Shown here piece by piece: positions 26,688 to 35,313 of a DNA stretch of 45,181 bases (positions are counted from its first letter, which is position 1; every line of letters begins with the position of its first letter). Location of the stretch: the NCBI GenBank assembly GCA_937943575.1, contig CALEAV010000017.1:1-45181 (forward strand). Reading direction: 5' to 3'. Source of the DNA: an uncultured bacterium (GTDB lineage Bacteria > Desulfobacterota > Desulfobaccia > Desulfobaccales > 0-14-0-80-60-11). Under the pieces are notes generated by a model. The model had not been told where the DNA came from and did no database searches. It saw only the letters and a list, made by a program, of their open reading frames with translations. A program made the translations under genes and the position numbers.

Positions 26688-28160
26688 TTACAATCCCTGG
26701 ATGAAGGGTACGATGGAGGTCTTAATCAAACCCAGCATATACTGGGGGAAGATGCCGAAAAACACCAAAAAGCCGATGAGGATCATCCGGGGCAGCCCCA
26801 GGAAGGGACTGACGTCCTCAAAATGCGCGAACTTGGGGTTGGGCTCGTTGTAGAAGGTGGTCTGCACCACCCGCAGGGCAAAAAGTGCCCCCACCACCAG
26901 GGCGGCGATGGCCAGGAGGCCCCGGAGGGGGAAGACCTTGACCGCGGCCACCAACACCAGCAGCTCGGCCCAGAAGCTGGCCATGCCCGGCACGCCGGCC
27001 CCGCACAGGGCGGCGGTGATGAAGAAGGCGGAGGCCACCGGCATGATGCGGGAGAAGCCCCCCAGTTCGTGGATCTCCCGGGTGTGGGTGCGGTCGTAGA
27101 TGAAGCCCACGGCGGAGAAGAAGAGGGCGGTCATGACCCCGTGGGCGAACATCTGAAAGACGGCGCCGTTTAAGCCGTCCACGGTGCCGGTGGCCAGCCC
27201 CAGGGAGACGATGCCCATGTGGGACACCGAGGAGTAGCCGATGACGTATTTGAGGTCGGTCTGGGCCAGCCCCACAAAGACGCCGTAGACGATGCCGATG
27301 GCGGCCAGGAGGGCCATGAACTGGGCCCAGTACTGGAAGCCCAGGGGGCATAAGTACATGGCCACCCGGAGGATGGCGAAGGAGCCCAGCTTCATGAGCA
27401 CGCCGGCGTGGAGCATGCTCACCGCGGTGGGCGCCGCCACGTGGCCCACGGGAGACCACGTGTGGAACGGCCAGACGGCGGCCAAAACCCCGAAGCCCAG
27501 AAACAGGAGCACAAAGGCGATATTCTGGATCCAGGGGGAGAAGGGCACGCCGTGGAGTTTCAGCATGTCAAAGGTGAAGAGCCCGGAGCTGGAATACAAC
27601 AGCAGGATGCCCGGGATGATGAGGCCGCTGCCCGCCATGAGATAAAGGGTGAGCTTCATGGCGGCGTAGATGCGGCGGGTGGAGCCCCACACCAGGATAA
27701 GGACGTACATGGGCACCACCGCAATCTCATAGAACAGGAAGAAGAAAAAGAGGTCATAGGACATGAAGACGCCGAAGACCCCGGTGACCAGCGCCAGCTG
27801 GAAGATGAAGTACTCCTTCACCCGGTGCTGCAGCTCCCACATGGTGAGGACACCGGTGAAGATGACGATGCCGGTGAGGAGCAGAAGCGGCGCATTCATG
27901 CCTTCCACGCCCACGAAGTAGGAGATGCCGAAGGCCTGCACCCAGTCGTATTTTTCCACGAACTGGATGCCGCCCAGCTCCTTGTCATAGCCGGCGAAGG
28001 TGTAAATGGAGAGGGCGAAACTGATGCCTGCGGCCACCAGGGCCACCGCCCGGATGAGGAAGCGCTGCTCCTCCTTGAGGCACAGGAGGATGGCAATGCC
28101 CACCACCGGGGAGAGCAGCATGCAGGTGAGAACCGGAAAGGAAGCTGGATGCTCGGCCAT
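26688..28160 (-). CDS. nuoM: NADH-quinone oxidoreductase subunit M
   Basis: NuoM is an antiporter-like proton-translocating subunit in the membrane arm of complex I. The 490-residue product has about 14 membrane segments and the motifs LFYEIAVVPMYVLILVWG, WPFHTWSPVGHVAAPTAVSMLHAGVLMKLGSFAILRV and GYSSVSHMGIVSLGLA. The HTWSPxxH(V)AAPTA(V)S pattern separates it from NuoN. It is 1 nt from nuoL and 2 nt from nuoN, so the three are translated together. Confidence 0.96.
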   Translation of the reverse strand: MAEHPASFPVLTCMLLSPVVGIAILLCLKEEQRFLIRAVALVAAGISFALSIYTFAGYDKELGGIQFVEKYDWVQAFGISYFVGVEGMNAPLLLLTGIVIFTGVLTMWELQHRVKEYFIFQLALVTGVFGVFMSYDLFFFFLFYEIAVVPMYVLILVWGSTRRIYAAMKLTLYLMAGSGLIIPGILLLYSSSGLFTFDMLKLHGVPFSPWIQNIAFVLLFLGFGVLAAVWPFHTWSPVGHVAAPTAVSMLHAGVLMKLGSFAILRVAMYLCPLGFQYWAQFMALLAAIGIVYGVFVGLAQTDLKYVIGYSSVSHMGIVSLGLATGTVDGLNGAVFQMFAHGVMTALFFSAVGFIYDRTHTREIHELGGFSRIMPVASAFFITAALCGAGVPGMASFWAELLVLVAAVKVFPLRGLLAIAALVVGALFALRVVQTTFYNEPNPKFAHFEDVSPFLGLPRMILIGFLVFFGIFPQYMLGLIKTSIVPFIQGL

Positions 28161-28161
28161 A

Positions 28162-30135
28162 TCAGCGACCCATGAGGAGATAGATCCCGACGCCCGCCAG
28201 GACTAAAACCATGAAAAGCAGGTTCAACTGCAGCAAGGCGGTCTGGAGGAAGCTTAAGAAGCGGCCGCTGCCGATGCACCCCAGGGCCACGGCGTCCACG
28301 CCGCCGTCCACCACCCGCCGGTCGTTATAAGTGAAGGTTTTGGAAAAGAGGTTGTAGATCACGGCATTGAGGAACCAGCGCCAGAAATGGTCCATGTACC
28401 ACTTCTGGACGAAGAAGTTCTCCAGGGCCGGCACCCTGCTCAGGAACCCCTCCCAGGCGGCGCCCTTGCGGCCCCAGTCCCACCACGCCAGAGCGATGCC
28501 GGCCAGGGCCAGGCCCACTGCCAGCACCAGGAGCAGATAATTCATCTCGTGGGGGTGGGACTCCCCCAAAAGGAAGCGCTCCAGGGTGCCCTGGAGAAAG
28601 CCCAGGATGATGGTGACCCCGGCCAGGACAATGAGGGGCAGGTTGATGGCCCATTCCGGGGCGTGGCCGGGGAAGTCCCCGCCGTGGCCGCCGTGCCCAT
28701 GCCCGTGGGCCTCCTCTTCCTCATGGCCGTGGCCATGCCCGTGGCCGCCCGCCACCGGCTCATAGTACTTCTCCCAGGCGGGGTGGCCTTCCGGCCGGGG
28801 GAAGAGGAGCACGAAGATCACCCGGAAGGTGTAGTAGGCGGTGAGGAAGGCGCCCAAAAGGCCGATCCCCACCCAGAGCTTGTTGTCCAGGTGCCAGAGG
28901 TTCCCCAGGATGAGCTCCTTGCTGAAGAAGCCGGAGAAGGGGAAGATGCCCGCCAAAGCCAGGGCGCCGATGGTGACGGTGACCATGGGGATGGTGAGCT
29001 TTTTCGCCCCCCCCTTGCTCATCATGAAGAAGCTGTTGGTGCCGAAATGGTGGATGAAGGCGCCGGCGCACAGAAAGAGGAGGGCCTTGAAGCCGGCGTG
29101 GGTGGTGAGGTGGAAATACCCGGCGAAGAGGGTGCCGTGGGCCAGGCCGGCGGCCGCCAGCCCCATGGCCATCATGGCCAGCTGGCTGATGGTGGAATAG
29201 GCCCACACCTGCTTGATGTCCCGGGCCACCATGCCCACGGTGGAGGAGAGCACATAGGTGAGGCTGGCCACCGCCAGGACATAGGTCATGGCCGGGGCCG
29301 AGGCGGCAAAGAAGGGGAAGATGCGGGTCAAAAGATAGACGCCCGCGGCCACCATGGTGGCGGAGTGGAGCAAGGCCGAGACCGGGGTGGGGCCCTCCAT
29401 GGCGTCCGGGAGCCACACATGGATGGGGAACTGGGCGCTCTTGCCGCAGATGCCCCCGAAGATCAGCAGGGCGCAGGTGGTGAGGAGCCAGGGCTCCATC
29501 TTCTGGGCCACCGCCGCGGCGTTGATGCTGGCGATGTCCAGGGAGCCGTAAAAGATCACCAGGAGGGCCAGACCCATGAAGAAGAAGATGTCGCCGAAGC
29601 GGGTGACCACGAAGGCCTTCTTTCCGGCCTCCGAGGCGGAGAATTTCTCATACCAGAAGCCGATGAGGAGGTAGGAGGCCAGGCCCACCAGCTCCCAGCA
29701 GATGAAGAGCTGGAGCAGGCCGCTGGAGATGACCAGCCCCAGCATGGCCATGGCAAAGAGGGACAGATCGGCGTAGTAGCGGCCGAAGCCCGGATCGCCC
29801 CACATGTAACCGATGGAGTAGATCTGGATGAGGAAGCTGATGGTGGCCACCAAAACCAGCATGAGCTGGCTCACGGGGTCGAGGAGGAACCCGAAGGGCA
29901 CCCGCACCAGGTCTGAGACCAGCCAGTCCACATTAAGGACCAGGGGTGTGGGGTCGCCCCAGCGCTGCCAGAAGATGTACCAGGCGATGAGGAGGCAGGC
30001 GGTGGAGGCCGTCAGGGAGACCGCCAGGGACAGAAACGGCCGCCGCCAGGTGAAGATCATGATGCCGCCGAAAGACAAAAGCGGCAGAATGACGCAGGCG
30101 GCACAGAGGACAAACAAGGGATCGAGCGCCGGCAT
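28162..30135 (-). CDS. nuoL: NADH-quinone oxidoreductase subunit L, His-rich loop
   Basis: NuoL is the distal antiporter-like subunit, with a long lateral helix. The 657-residue product has FICWELVGLASYLLIGFWYEK, FPIHVWLPDAMEGPTPVSALLHSATMVAAGVYL and WAYSTISQLAMMAMGL. A soluble loop between C-terminal membrane segments (residues 463-491) contains nine histidines and several glutamates in an HGHGHGHEEEEAHGHGHGGH pattern that could bind metal. The C-terminal segment after the loop, including the lateral helix, is intact. nuoK lies 2 nt upstream. Confidence 0.96.
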   Translation of the reverse strand: MPALDPLFVLCAACVILPLLSFGGIMIFTWRRPFLSLAVSLTASTACLLIAWYIFWQRWGDPTPLVLNVDWLVSDLVRVPFGFLLDPVSQLMLVLVATISFLIQIYSIGYMWGDPGFGRYYADLSLFAMAMLGLVISSGLLQLFICWELVGLASYLLIGFWYEKFSASEAGKKAFVVTRFGDIFFFMGLALLVIFYGSLDIASINAAAVAQKMEPWLLTTCALLIFGGICGKSAQFPIHVWLPDAMEGPTPVSALLHSATMVAAGVYLLTRIFPFFAASAPAMTYVLAVASLTYVLSSTVGMVARDIKQVWAYSTISQLAMMAMGLAAAGLAHGTLFAGYFHLTTHAGFKALLFLCAGAFIHHFGTNSFFMMSKGGAKKLTIPMVTVTIGALALAGIFPFSGFFSKELILGNLWHLDNKLWVGIGLLGAFLTAYYTFRVIFVLLFPRPEGHPAWEKYYEPVAGGHGHGHGHEEEEAHGHGHGGHGGDFPGHAPEWAINLPLIVLAGVTIILGFLQGTLERFLLGESHPHEMNYLLLVLAVGLALAGIALAWWDWGRKGAAWEGFLSRVPALENFFVQKWYMDHFWRWFLNAVIYNLFSKTFTYNDRRVVDGGVDAVALGCIGSGRFLSFLQTALLQLNLLFMVLVLAGVGIYLLMGR

Positions 30136-30137
30136 GC

Positions 30138-30455
30138 TTAACCCCTCAGCTCGTTGGCTTGTTCAATGTTGATGGATTTGAGCTTCCGATACAGGGCCAC
30201 GATGATGCTCAGGGCGATGGCGGCTTCCGCCGCGGCCACCGCCATGATGAACAGGGCCGCGATCTGGCCCACCGCCGGGTGCGGCGCCAGGAAGCGGTTG
30301 AAGGCCATGAAATTGATGCTGGCGGCGTTGAGCATCAGCTCCACGGAGATGAGCACGGCGATGAGGTTGCGCCGGGAGAGCACCCCATAGAGCCCCAGGC
30401 AGAAGAGGATGACGGCCAGGTAGAGATAGGTGTTCAGCTGGTTGAAGGCAGGCAT
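30138..30455 (-). CDS. nuoK: NADH-quinone oxidoreductase subunit K
   Basis: NuoK is a small three-helix membrane subunit of complex I with essential membrane glutamates. The ATG at 30455 gives MPAFNQLNTYLYLAVILFCLGLYGVLSRRNLIAVLISVELMLNAASINFMAF and 105 residues, the usual size. A longer frame would read back into nuoJ and is rejected. Glutamates in ISVELML and AAAEAAIAL are in the conserved positions. AAAGGGGGC precedes the start. Confidence 0.96.
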   Translation of the reverse strand: MPAFNQLNTYLYLAVILFCLGLYGVLSRRNLIAVLISVELMLNAASINFMAFNRFLAPHPAVGQIAALFIMAVAAAEAAIALSIIVALYRKLKSINIEQANELRG

Positions 30456-30471
30456 CCGGCAGCCCCCTTTC

Positions 30472-30981
30472 CTACGCGCCGCCCCGGCCGCCCCGGGCGG
30501 TGACGATGGCGCCCAGCATGGCCACAAGGAGCAGAAGTGAGATGAGTTCAAAGATGACCACATACTGGGTGAGCAGGTAGTGGCCGATGGTGGTGATGGA
30601 CCAGTCGTGGACCCGCTCCGCCGCCGGGGTCCAGAGGGTCTGGCGGGTGAGCAGACCCAGGAAGATGAAGACCAGCCCGGCCCCGAAGGCGGCGCCCTGG
30701 ATCTTCAGGGGGTTTCGGGGGGGTGCGGGCAGATACAGGGGCTGGGAGAGCATGATGGCAAAGCAGATGGCGATGGTGATGGCCCCCACGTAGATGAGGA
30801 TCTGCATCAGGGCCACGAAGGGGCTGTTGAGATACAAAAACAGCCCGGCCACGCCGATGAGGGAGAGGGCCAGCCCCAGGACGTTGTGAAAGATATTTCG
30901 GGCGGCCACGGCGATGACCGCCCCCACCACGGTGGCGGCCACCACCAGATAGAAGCTTATGGTAGCGATGAGCAGGCTCAT
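30472..30981 (-). CDS. nuoJ: NADH-quinone oxidoreductase subunit J
   Basis: NuoJ is a five-helix membrane subunit next to NuoK. The 169-residue product shows NIFHNVLGLALSLIGVAGLFLYLNSPFVALMQILIYVGAITIAICFAIML, the family core around the pi-bulge helix, and a C-terminal membrane helix LLLLVAMLGAIVTARGG. It overlaps nuoI by 4 nt (ATGA) and ends 16 nt before nuoK. Confidence 0.95.
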   Translation of the reverse strand: MSLLIATISFYLVVAATVVGAVIAVAARNIFHNVLGLALSLIGVAGLFLYLNSPFVALMQILIYVGAITIAICFAIMLSQPLYLPAPPRNPLKIQGAAFGAGLVFIFLGLLTRQTLWTPAAERVHDWSITTIGHYLLTQYVVIFELISLLLLVAMLGAIVTARGGRGGA

Positions 30982-31601
30982 GTCTCCTTCTCCTCCTCCG
31001 CCGGGGCGGCCGGGGTCTCAGGTGCCGCCGGGGCGGCTTCGGCCTCCGGGGGCTGCTCCGCCTTTTTGGCCGCCGCCTTGGCCTTGGCCGCCTTGGGCTT
31101 GGCCTCGGCCTCCCCCTCGGCCTCGGGCTGGGGCTCCGGAATGGGGGTCACGGGCCAGCCCAGGCGCCGTTGCTGGGCCTGCATCCGGGCAAAGACGTCG
31201 ATGACCGCATCCTGCCTGGAATACCCCGCCAAGCGGTATTCCTTGGAGAACTGCAGGGCCTGGGTGGGGCAGACCTCCACGCACAGGCCGCAGAGGCTGC
31301 AGAGGTGGTATTCGATGACGTATTTGCTGGGGAGCTTTTTCTTGCCCACCTTCACCCCCTCCAGGTGGATGAGCTGGGAGGGGCAGGTGCGGGCGCAGAG
31401 CTCGCAGGCGATGCAGCGGTGCGTTTTGGTCTCCGGGTCCAGGACGAACTCGGTGTGCCCCCGGTAGGCCGGGCTCATCTGGAGCTTTTCCCGGGGATAC
31501 TGCACCGTGACGATGGGCTTGACAAAATAGCGGATGGTGACGCCCATACCGGCCAGCAAACTGTAAAAGCCCGTCAGGATCTCTCTCACATAACTGGTCA
31601 T
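30978..31601 (-). CDS. nuoI: NADH-quinone oxidoreductase subunit I, extended C terminus
   Basis: NuoI carries the two [4Fe-4S] clusters N6a and N6b that pass electrons to NuoB. The cysteines are Cys63, Cys66, Cys69, Cys73 and Cys101, Cys104, Cys107, Cys111, in CIACELCARTCP and CSLCGLCVEVCP. The conserved part ends near residue 150. Residues 153-207 form an Ala/Pro/Glu/Lys-rich, low-complexity tail not usual for the family. Because the tail reads to a stop that overlaps nuoJ by ATGA, it is probably translated. Confidence 0.95.
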   Translation of the reverse strand: MTSYVREILTGFYSLLAGMGVTIRYFVKPIVTVQYPREKLQMSPAYRGHTEFVLDPETKTHRCIACELCARTCPSQLIHLEGVKVGKKKLPSKYVIEYHLCSLCGLCVEVCPTQALQFSKEYRLAGYSRQDAVIDVFARMQAQQRRLGWPVTPIPEPQPEAEGEAEAKPKAAKAKAAAKKAEQPPEAEAAPAAPETPAAPAEEEKET

Positions 31602-31636
31602 AGGTCAGGACACCTTGGTCAAAGCGCTCATGCCGG

Positions 31637-32605
31637 TTACACCAGTTTCAGGACAAAGGCGGTGACGATGAGGTTCGCCAGGGCCAGGGGGATGAGGATC
31701 TTCCAGGACAGGGTGATGAGCTGGTCGAACCGCACCCGGGGAAAGGTCCAGCGGAACCACATGATGAGGAAGATGATGGCGTAGACCTTGATGAGGAACC
31801 AGACGAGGCCGGGGAGAAACGGGCCCCGCCAGCCGCCCAGAAAGAAGATGGTGGCCAGGGCCGCCACGATGAACATGTTGGTGTACTCCGCCAAAAAGAA
31901 GAGGGCGAAGCGCATGCCGGAATACTCGGTGTGGAAGCCGGCCACCAGCTCGGATTCGGCCTCCGGCAGGTCGAAGGGGGCCCGGTTGGTCTCGGCGGTG
32001 GCGCAGATGATATAGAGGATGAAGGCCACCGGCTGCACGAAGACGAACCAGATGCGGTTTTGGGCCGCCACGATGTCCGTCAGCCGGAAGGAGCCCACCA
32101 TGAGGATGACGCTCATCAGGGTGATGAGCAAAGGGATCTCATAGGCCACGTTCTGGGCCACGGAGCGGATGGCCCCGAAGACCGCATATTTGTTGTTGGA
32201 GGCCCAGCCCGCCATAAGGATGGCCAAAACCGTGAGGGCGGCGAAGGAGAGGATGAGGAGCACCCCCACGTGCATGTCCCGGATGATGAGATTCTGGGAG
32301 AAGGGGATCACCAGAAAGGAGACGAGCACCGGGAGAAAGATGACGATGGGTGCGGCCAGATAGACCGGCTTGTCCACGTCCCGGGGGGTGATGAGCTCCT
32401 TGCCCAAGAGTTTCAGGGCGTCGGCGATGGTCTGGATGGCGCCGTGCCAGCCCACCTCCATGGGGCCGGGGCGGAGCTGCATGTGGGCCGAGACCTTGCG
32501 CTCCATCCAGATGAGGAAGAGGGCGTTCACCGCCACCAGGGCCATGACCCCGATGAGTCCGGCGATCATGCCGAAGACACTCACACTGTGCGCTGCGGTC
32601 GCCAT
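31637..32605 (-). CDS. nuoH: NADH-quinone oxidoreductase subunit H
   Basis: NuoH is the membrane subunit that joins the quinone site to the pumping arm. The 322-residue product contains [41 protein letters not shown], the quinone-channel loop [35 protein letters not shown], and eight or so membrane helices. The acidic residues of the E-channel are retained. It lies between nuoD (25 nt upstream) and nuoI. Confidence 0.96.
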   Translation of the reverse strand: MATAAHSVSVFGMIAGLIGVMALVAVNALFLIWMERKVSAHMQLRPGPMEVGWHGAIQTIADALKLLGKELITPRDVDKPVYLAAPIVIFLPVLVSFLVIPFSQNLIIRDMHVGVLLILSFAALTVLAILMAGWASNNKYAVFGAIRSVAQNVAYEIPLLITLMSVILMVGSFRLTDIVAAQNRIWFVFVQPVAFILYIICATAETNRAPFDLPEAESELVAGFHTEYSGMRFALFFLAEYTNMFIVAALATIFFLGGWRGPFLPGLVWFLIKVYAIIFLIMWFRWTFPRVRFDQLITLSWKILIPLALANLIVTAFVLKLV

Positions 32606-32630
32606 AGAGTCAGCCTGTCGTTGTAAGTCG

Positions 32631-33743
32631 CTAACGGTCGATTTCCGGCACCACCACGTCGATGGAGCCCAGGATGGCCACCAGGTCCGCCACCAGGGTG
32701 TCCACCGCGATCTCCGGCAGGATGCTCAGGTTGCCGAAGGAAGGCACCCGCAGCTTCAGGCGGTAGGGGGTGGTGTCGCCCTGGCTCACCAGATAGATGC
32801 CGAACTCCCCCCGGGCGGCTTCCACCGCGGTATAGACCTCCCCCGGGGCGGGCTTGATACGCTTGGGCACCTTCTCCGCCATGATGGGGCCGGCGGGGAT
32901 CTTGTCCACTGCCTGTTCGATGATGCGCAGGCTCTGCTCCATCTCCCGGTAGCGCACCATGTAGCGGTCATAGATGTCGCCGGTGGAGCCCACGGGGATG
33001 TCAAAGTCAAAGAGGGGGTAGGCGGAGTAGGGCTCGCACTTGCGGAGGTCGTAAGGGATGCCGCTGCCCCGCACCATGGGGCCGGTGAGGCCGTATTTGA
33101 CGCACTGCTCCTGGCTGATGATGCCGATCCCCTTGGTGCGCTCCAGGAAGATGACGTTCTTGTTCACCAGGTTTTCGTAATCCCGGTAGCGGCTGCGCAG
33201 CCGCCGGGCGAAGGCCTTGCAGCCGGCGAGGAAGTCGTCGTCCACGTCCCGGGGCACGCCCCCGAAGCGGTAGTAGCAGTAGGTGAGGCGGGAGCCGGTG
33301 ACCCGGTCCAGGAGGTCCAGGATGTTCTCCCGGTCATCGAAGCAGTAGAGGAAGGGGGTGAAGGCTCCCAGGTCCAGGAGATAGGCGCCGATCCACAACA
33401 GGTGGCTGGCGATGCGGTTGAGCTCGCAGGTGATGACCCGGATGAATTCGGCCCGCTCCGGCACCTTGAGCTCCAGGAGCTTCTCCACCGCCATGCAGTA
33501 GCACTGGTTGTAGGCCAGGGCGTGGAGGTAGTCCACCCGGCCGAGGTTGGGGAGGAACTGCAGGTAGCTGCGGTTCTCCGCCATGTGCTCGTGGCCGCGG
33601 TGGCCGTAGCCGATATCCGGGTCGGCCTTGACGATGAACTCCCCCTCCATCTGCAGCTCCACCCGGAGCACGCCGTGGGTGCTGGGATGCTGGGGGCCCA
33701 GATTCAACACGTAGAATTTTTCTTCCAATCCGCGCTCAAGCAT
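32631..33743 (-). CDS. nuoD: NADH-quinone oxidoreductase subunit D
   Basis: NuoD is the 49-kDa-type subunit that forms much of the quinone-reduction site. The chosen ATG gives [28 protein letters not shown] and 370 residues. A longer frame from 33800 would only read nuoC sequence. Conserved [29 protein letters not shown] and the C-terminal [37 protein letters not shown] are all seen. The start overlaps the nuoC stop by 8 nt. Confidence 0.96.
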   Translation of the reverse strand: MLERGLEEKFYVLNLGPQHPSTHGVLRVELQMEGEFIVKADPDIGYGHRGHEHMAENRSYLQFLPNLGRVDYLHALAYNQCYCMAVEKLLELKVPERAEFIRVITCELNRIASHLLWIGAYLLDLGAFTPFLYCFDDRENILDLLDRVTGSRLTYCYYRFGGVPRDVDDDFLAGCKAFARRLRSRYRDYENLVNKNVIFLERTKGIGIISQEQCVKYGLTGPMVRGSGIPYDLRKCEPYSAYPLFDFDIPVGSTGDIYDRYMVRYREMEQSLRIIEQAVDKIPAGPIMAEKVPKRIKPAPGEVYTAVEAARGEFGIYLVSQGDTTPYRLKLRVPSFGNLSILPEIAVDTLVADLVAILGSIDVVVPEIDR

Positions 33744-34188
33744 CGGCCGGGGTCTCGCTGGGGGCAAATTTTTTCCGCAGGGGGTGAAAGTCCGCCTCAA
33801 AGGGCAGCAGGATGCGCCTGAGGTCCGGGTGGCCGGCGAACTTGAGGCCGAAGAGGTCGTAGACCTCCCGTTCGTACCAGTTGGCCGCCGGGTAGATGTG
33901 GCTGATGGTGGGGGCCTCGGCCTCCTTGGGGACCCGGGCGTGCACCACGGTGCGGCACAGCTCCCGGAAATGGTTGAAGTGATAGACCAGGGTGAAGTGC
34001 TCCGGGAAGTCCACCGCGGTGAGGGACTCCAAAAAGCAGCCCTTCTCCAGCATGAGCCGGGCCACCTCCGGCATCTGGGCCGGGGCGGCCTCCACCTCCA
34101 GGTGGCAGCCGGTCTTGGCGTAGTCCCCGGGGGCCACCTGGGCCAGATTCAGGCGGCTTAAGGCCTGGGTCAGTTCATTCAGCAGCAT
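33736..34188 (-). CDS. nuoC: NADH-quinone oxidoreductase subunit C
   Basis: NuoC is the 30-kDa-type peripheral subunit. The 150-residue product has the core [22 protein letters not shown] and the signature [47 protein letters not shown]. It is not fused to NuoD, unlike the E. coli NuoCD protein. It overlaps both nuoB (14 nt) and nuoD (8 nt). Confidence 0.95.
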   Translation of the reverse strand: MLLNELTQALSRLNLAQVAPGDYAKTGCHLEVEAAPAQMPEVARLMLEKGCFLESLTAVDFPEHFTLVYHFNHFRELCRTVVHARVPKEAEAPTISHIYPAANWYEREVYDLFGLKFAGHPDLRRILLPFEADFHPLRKKFAPSETPADA

Positions 34189-34675
34189 TGCGGAATTTCC
34201 TCAGACGGCCGCGGCCGGTGATCTTCTCCTCCAGAAGGAGGATGCCCTCGATGAGGCCCTCCGGCCGGGGCGGGCAGCCCGGCACGTAGACGTCCACGGG
34301 GATGAGGAGGTCGGCGCCGGGGACAATGGCGTACATCTCAGGGTAAAAGAAGGGCCCGCCGGAAATGGCGCAGTTGCCCATGGCGATGACCCACTTGGGC
34401 GCGGGCATCTGCTCATAGAGGCGCACCACCGCGGGGCCCATCTTTTTGGAGATGGTGCCGGCCACGATCATGAGGTCGCACTGCCGGGGCGAGGGTCGGA
34501 AGACGCCGGCCCCGAAGCGGTCCAGATCGAAGCGGGCGGCGCCGGCGGCCATCATCTCAATGGCGCAGCAGGCCAAGCCGAAGGTCATGGGCCACAGGGA
34601 GTTGGCCCGGGCCAGGTTCAGGGCCTCTTCCAGGACCCCGAGATGGATCAGAGGTTCTCCGGTTTTCTTTTCCAA
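34175..34675 (-). CDS. nuoB: NADH-quinone oxidoreductase subunit B
   Basis: NuoB holds cluster N2, the last iron-sulfur centre before quinone. From the TTG start at 34675 it has 166 residues, with the ligands Cys36, Cys37 ([11 protein letters not shown]), Cys102 (MGNCAISGG) and Cys134 ([10 protein letters not shown]). No ATG gives a sensible N terminus. TTG at 34675 overlaps nuoA by 28 nt. A CTG at 34651-34649 overlaps the nuoA stop as CTGA and has GGAG 5 nt upstream, giving a protein eight residues shorter. Function is certain; the start is not. Confidence 0.93.
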   Translation of the reverse strand: MEKKTGEPLIHLGVLEEALNLARANSLWPMTFGLACCAIEMMAAGAARFDLDRFGAGVFRPSPRQCDLMIVAGTISKKMGPAVVRLYEQMPAPKWVIAMGNCAISGGPFFYPEMYAIVPGADLLIPVDVYVPGCPPRPEGLIEGILLLEEKITGRGRLRKFRNAAE

Positions 34676-35058
34676 GTGAAGACCCCCCTGCACCAGGCAT
34701 AGACGATCACCAGGGAGAGAATGCCGATGAAGATGGTGATTTCGATGAAATCCCGCCAGACGTAGCCCTTGCCGTAGGCCAGCAGCACCGGGAAGAGGAA
34801 GAGCACGTCCACGTCGAAGGCCAGAAAGAGCAGGGCGAAGAGGTAGTAGATGACCGCCACCTGCACCCAGGCGCCGCCGATGATGGGCATGCCGCACTCG
34901 TAGATCTCGTCCCGGGCGGCTCCGAAACTTCTGGGGGCGATGAAATGGGCGATGATCAGCGGCCCCAGGGCGAAGAGGGCCGCGGCCACCAGGAAGACCA
35001 ACACATAGGAGAAATCCGTCAGGGCCTCAGGGATCTCCAAGCGCCACCCCTTGTGCAT
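34648..35058 (-). CDS. nuoA: NADH-quinone oxidoreductase subunit A
   Basis: NuoA is a three-helix membrane subunit whose loop contacts the quinone site. The 136-residue product contains [41 protein letters not shown], with the conserved Cys and the membrane acidic residues. It is the first gene of the operon, about 17 nt after the predicted transcription start, so the leader is very short and the ribosome binding site weak. Order A-B-C-D-H-I-J-K-L-M-N is complete except for E, F and G. Confidence 0.95.
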   Translation of the reverse strand: MHKGWRLEIPEALTDFSYVLVFLVAAALFALGPLIIAHFIAPRSFGAARDEIYECGMPIIGGAWVQVAVIYYLFALLFLAFDVDVLFLFPVLLAYGKGYVWRDFIEITIFIGILSLVIVYAWCRGVFTWKRKPENL

Positions 35059-35081
35059 TAAAGTACAAAAATCTGCCGCCT

Positions 35082-35110
35082 TATATACCGCGGGCGGGCA
35101 ATTTTCTCAA
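35082..35110 (-). promoter_or_regulatory. Sigma70 promoter of the nuo operon
   Basis: On the - strand TTGAGA (35110-35105, five of six) and TATATA (35087-35082) are separated by exactly 17 bp. TATAAG two bases further is an alternative -10. Transcription would begin near 35075, just ahead of nuoA. The -35 box lies inside an inverted repeat. Confidence 0.7.
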
Positions 35111-35117
35111 GAAAATT
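35100..35117. promoter_or_regulatory. Palindrome over the nuo -35 box
   Basis: AATTTTCT-CA-AGAAAATT is an 18-bp perfect inverted repeat with a 2-bp centre and covers the -35 element. A dimeric repressor or redox regulator binding here would block polymerase. The regulator is unknown. The sequence is not a clear FNR or Rex consensus. Confidence 0.45.
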
Positions 35118-35213
35118 TTCACAAAAAATTCCCCTTGCCGATAAGGGGGGGAAGAGGTATGGAAAGGGCAGGGGCAGGGGCCGCCGGGGCCCATGACGGG
35201 CCCATGCCGCCGG

Positions 35214-35298
35214 TGCCCCGGGAGGCGCAGAGGGCCAGGTATGGTCGCTGCGGTCTTTCGGGGTTCGCCGCCAATGCCTCTCATGCCCCGGGAGGCGC
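35214..35298. repeat. 15-bp direct repeat upstream of the creatininase gene
   Basis: TGCCCCGGGAGGCGC occurs at 35214-35228 and again at 35284-35298, exactly 70 bp apart. The second copy lies just before the ribosome binding site of the gene at 35314. The repeat is untranslated. It may be a protein-binding site or chance in a GC-rich leader. Confidence 0.5.
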
Positions 35299-35313
35299 CC
35301 TGACGGAGGAGCC

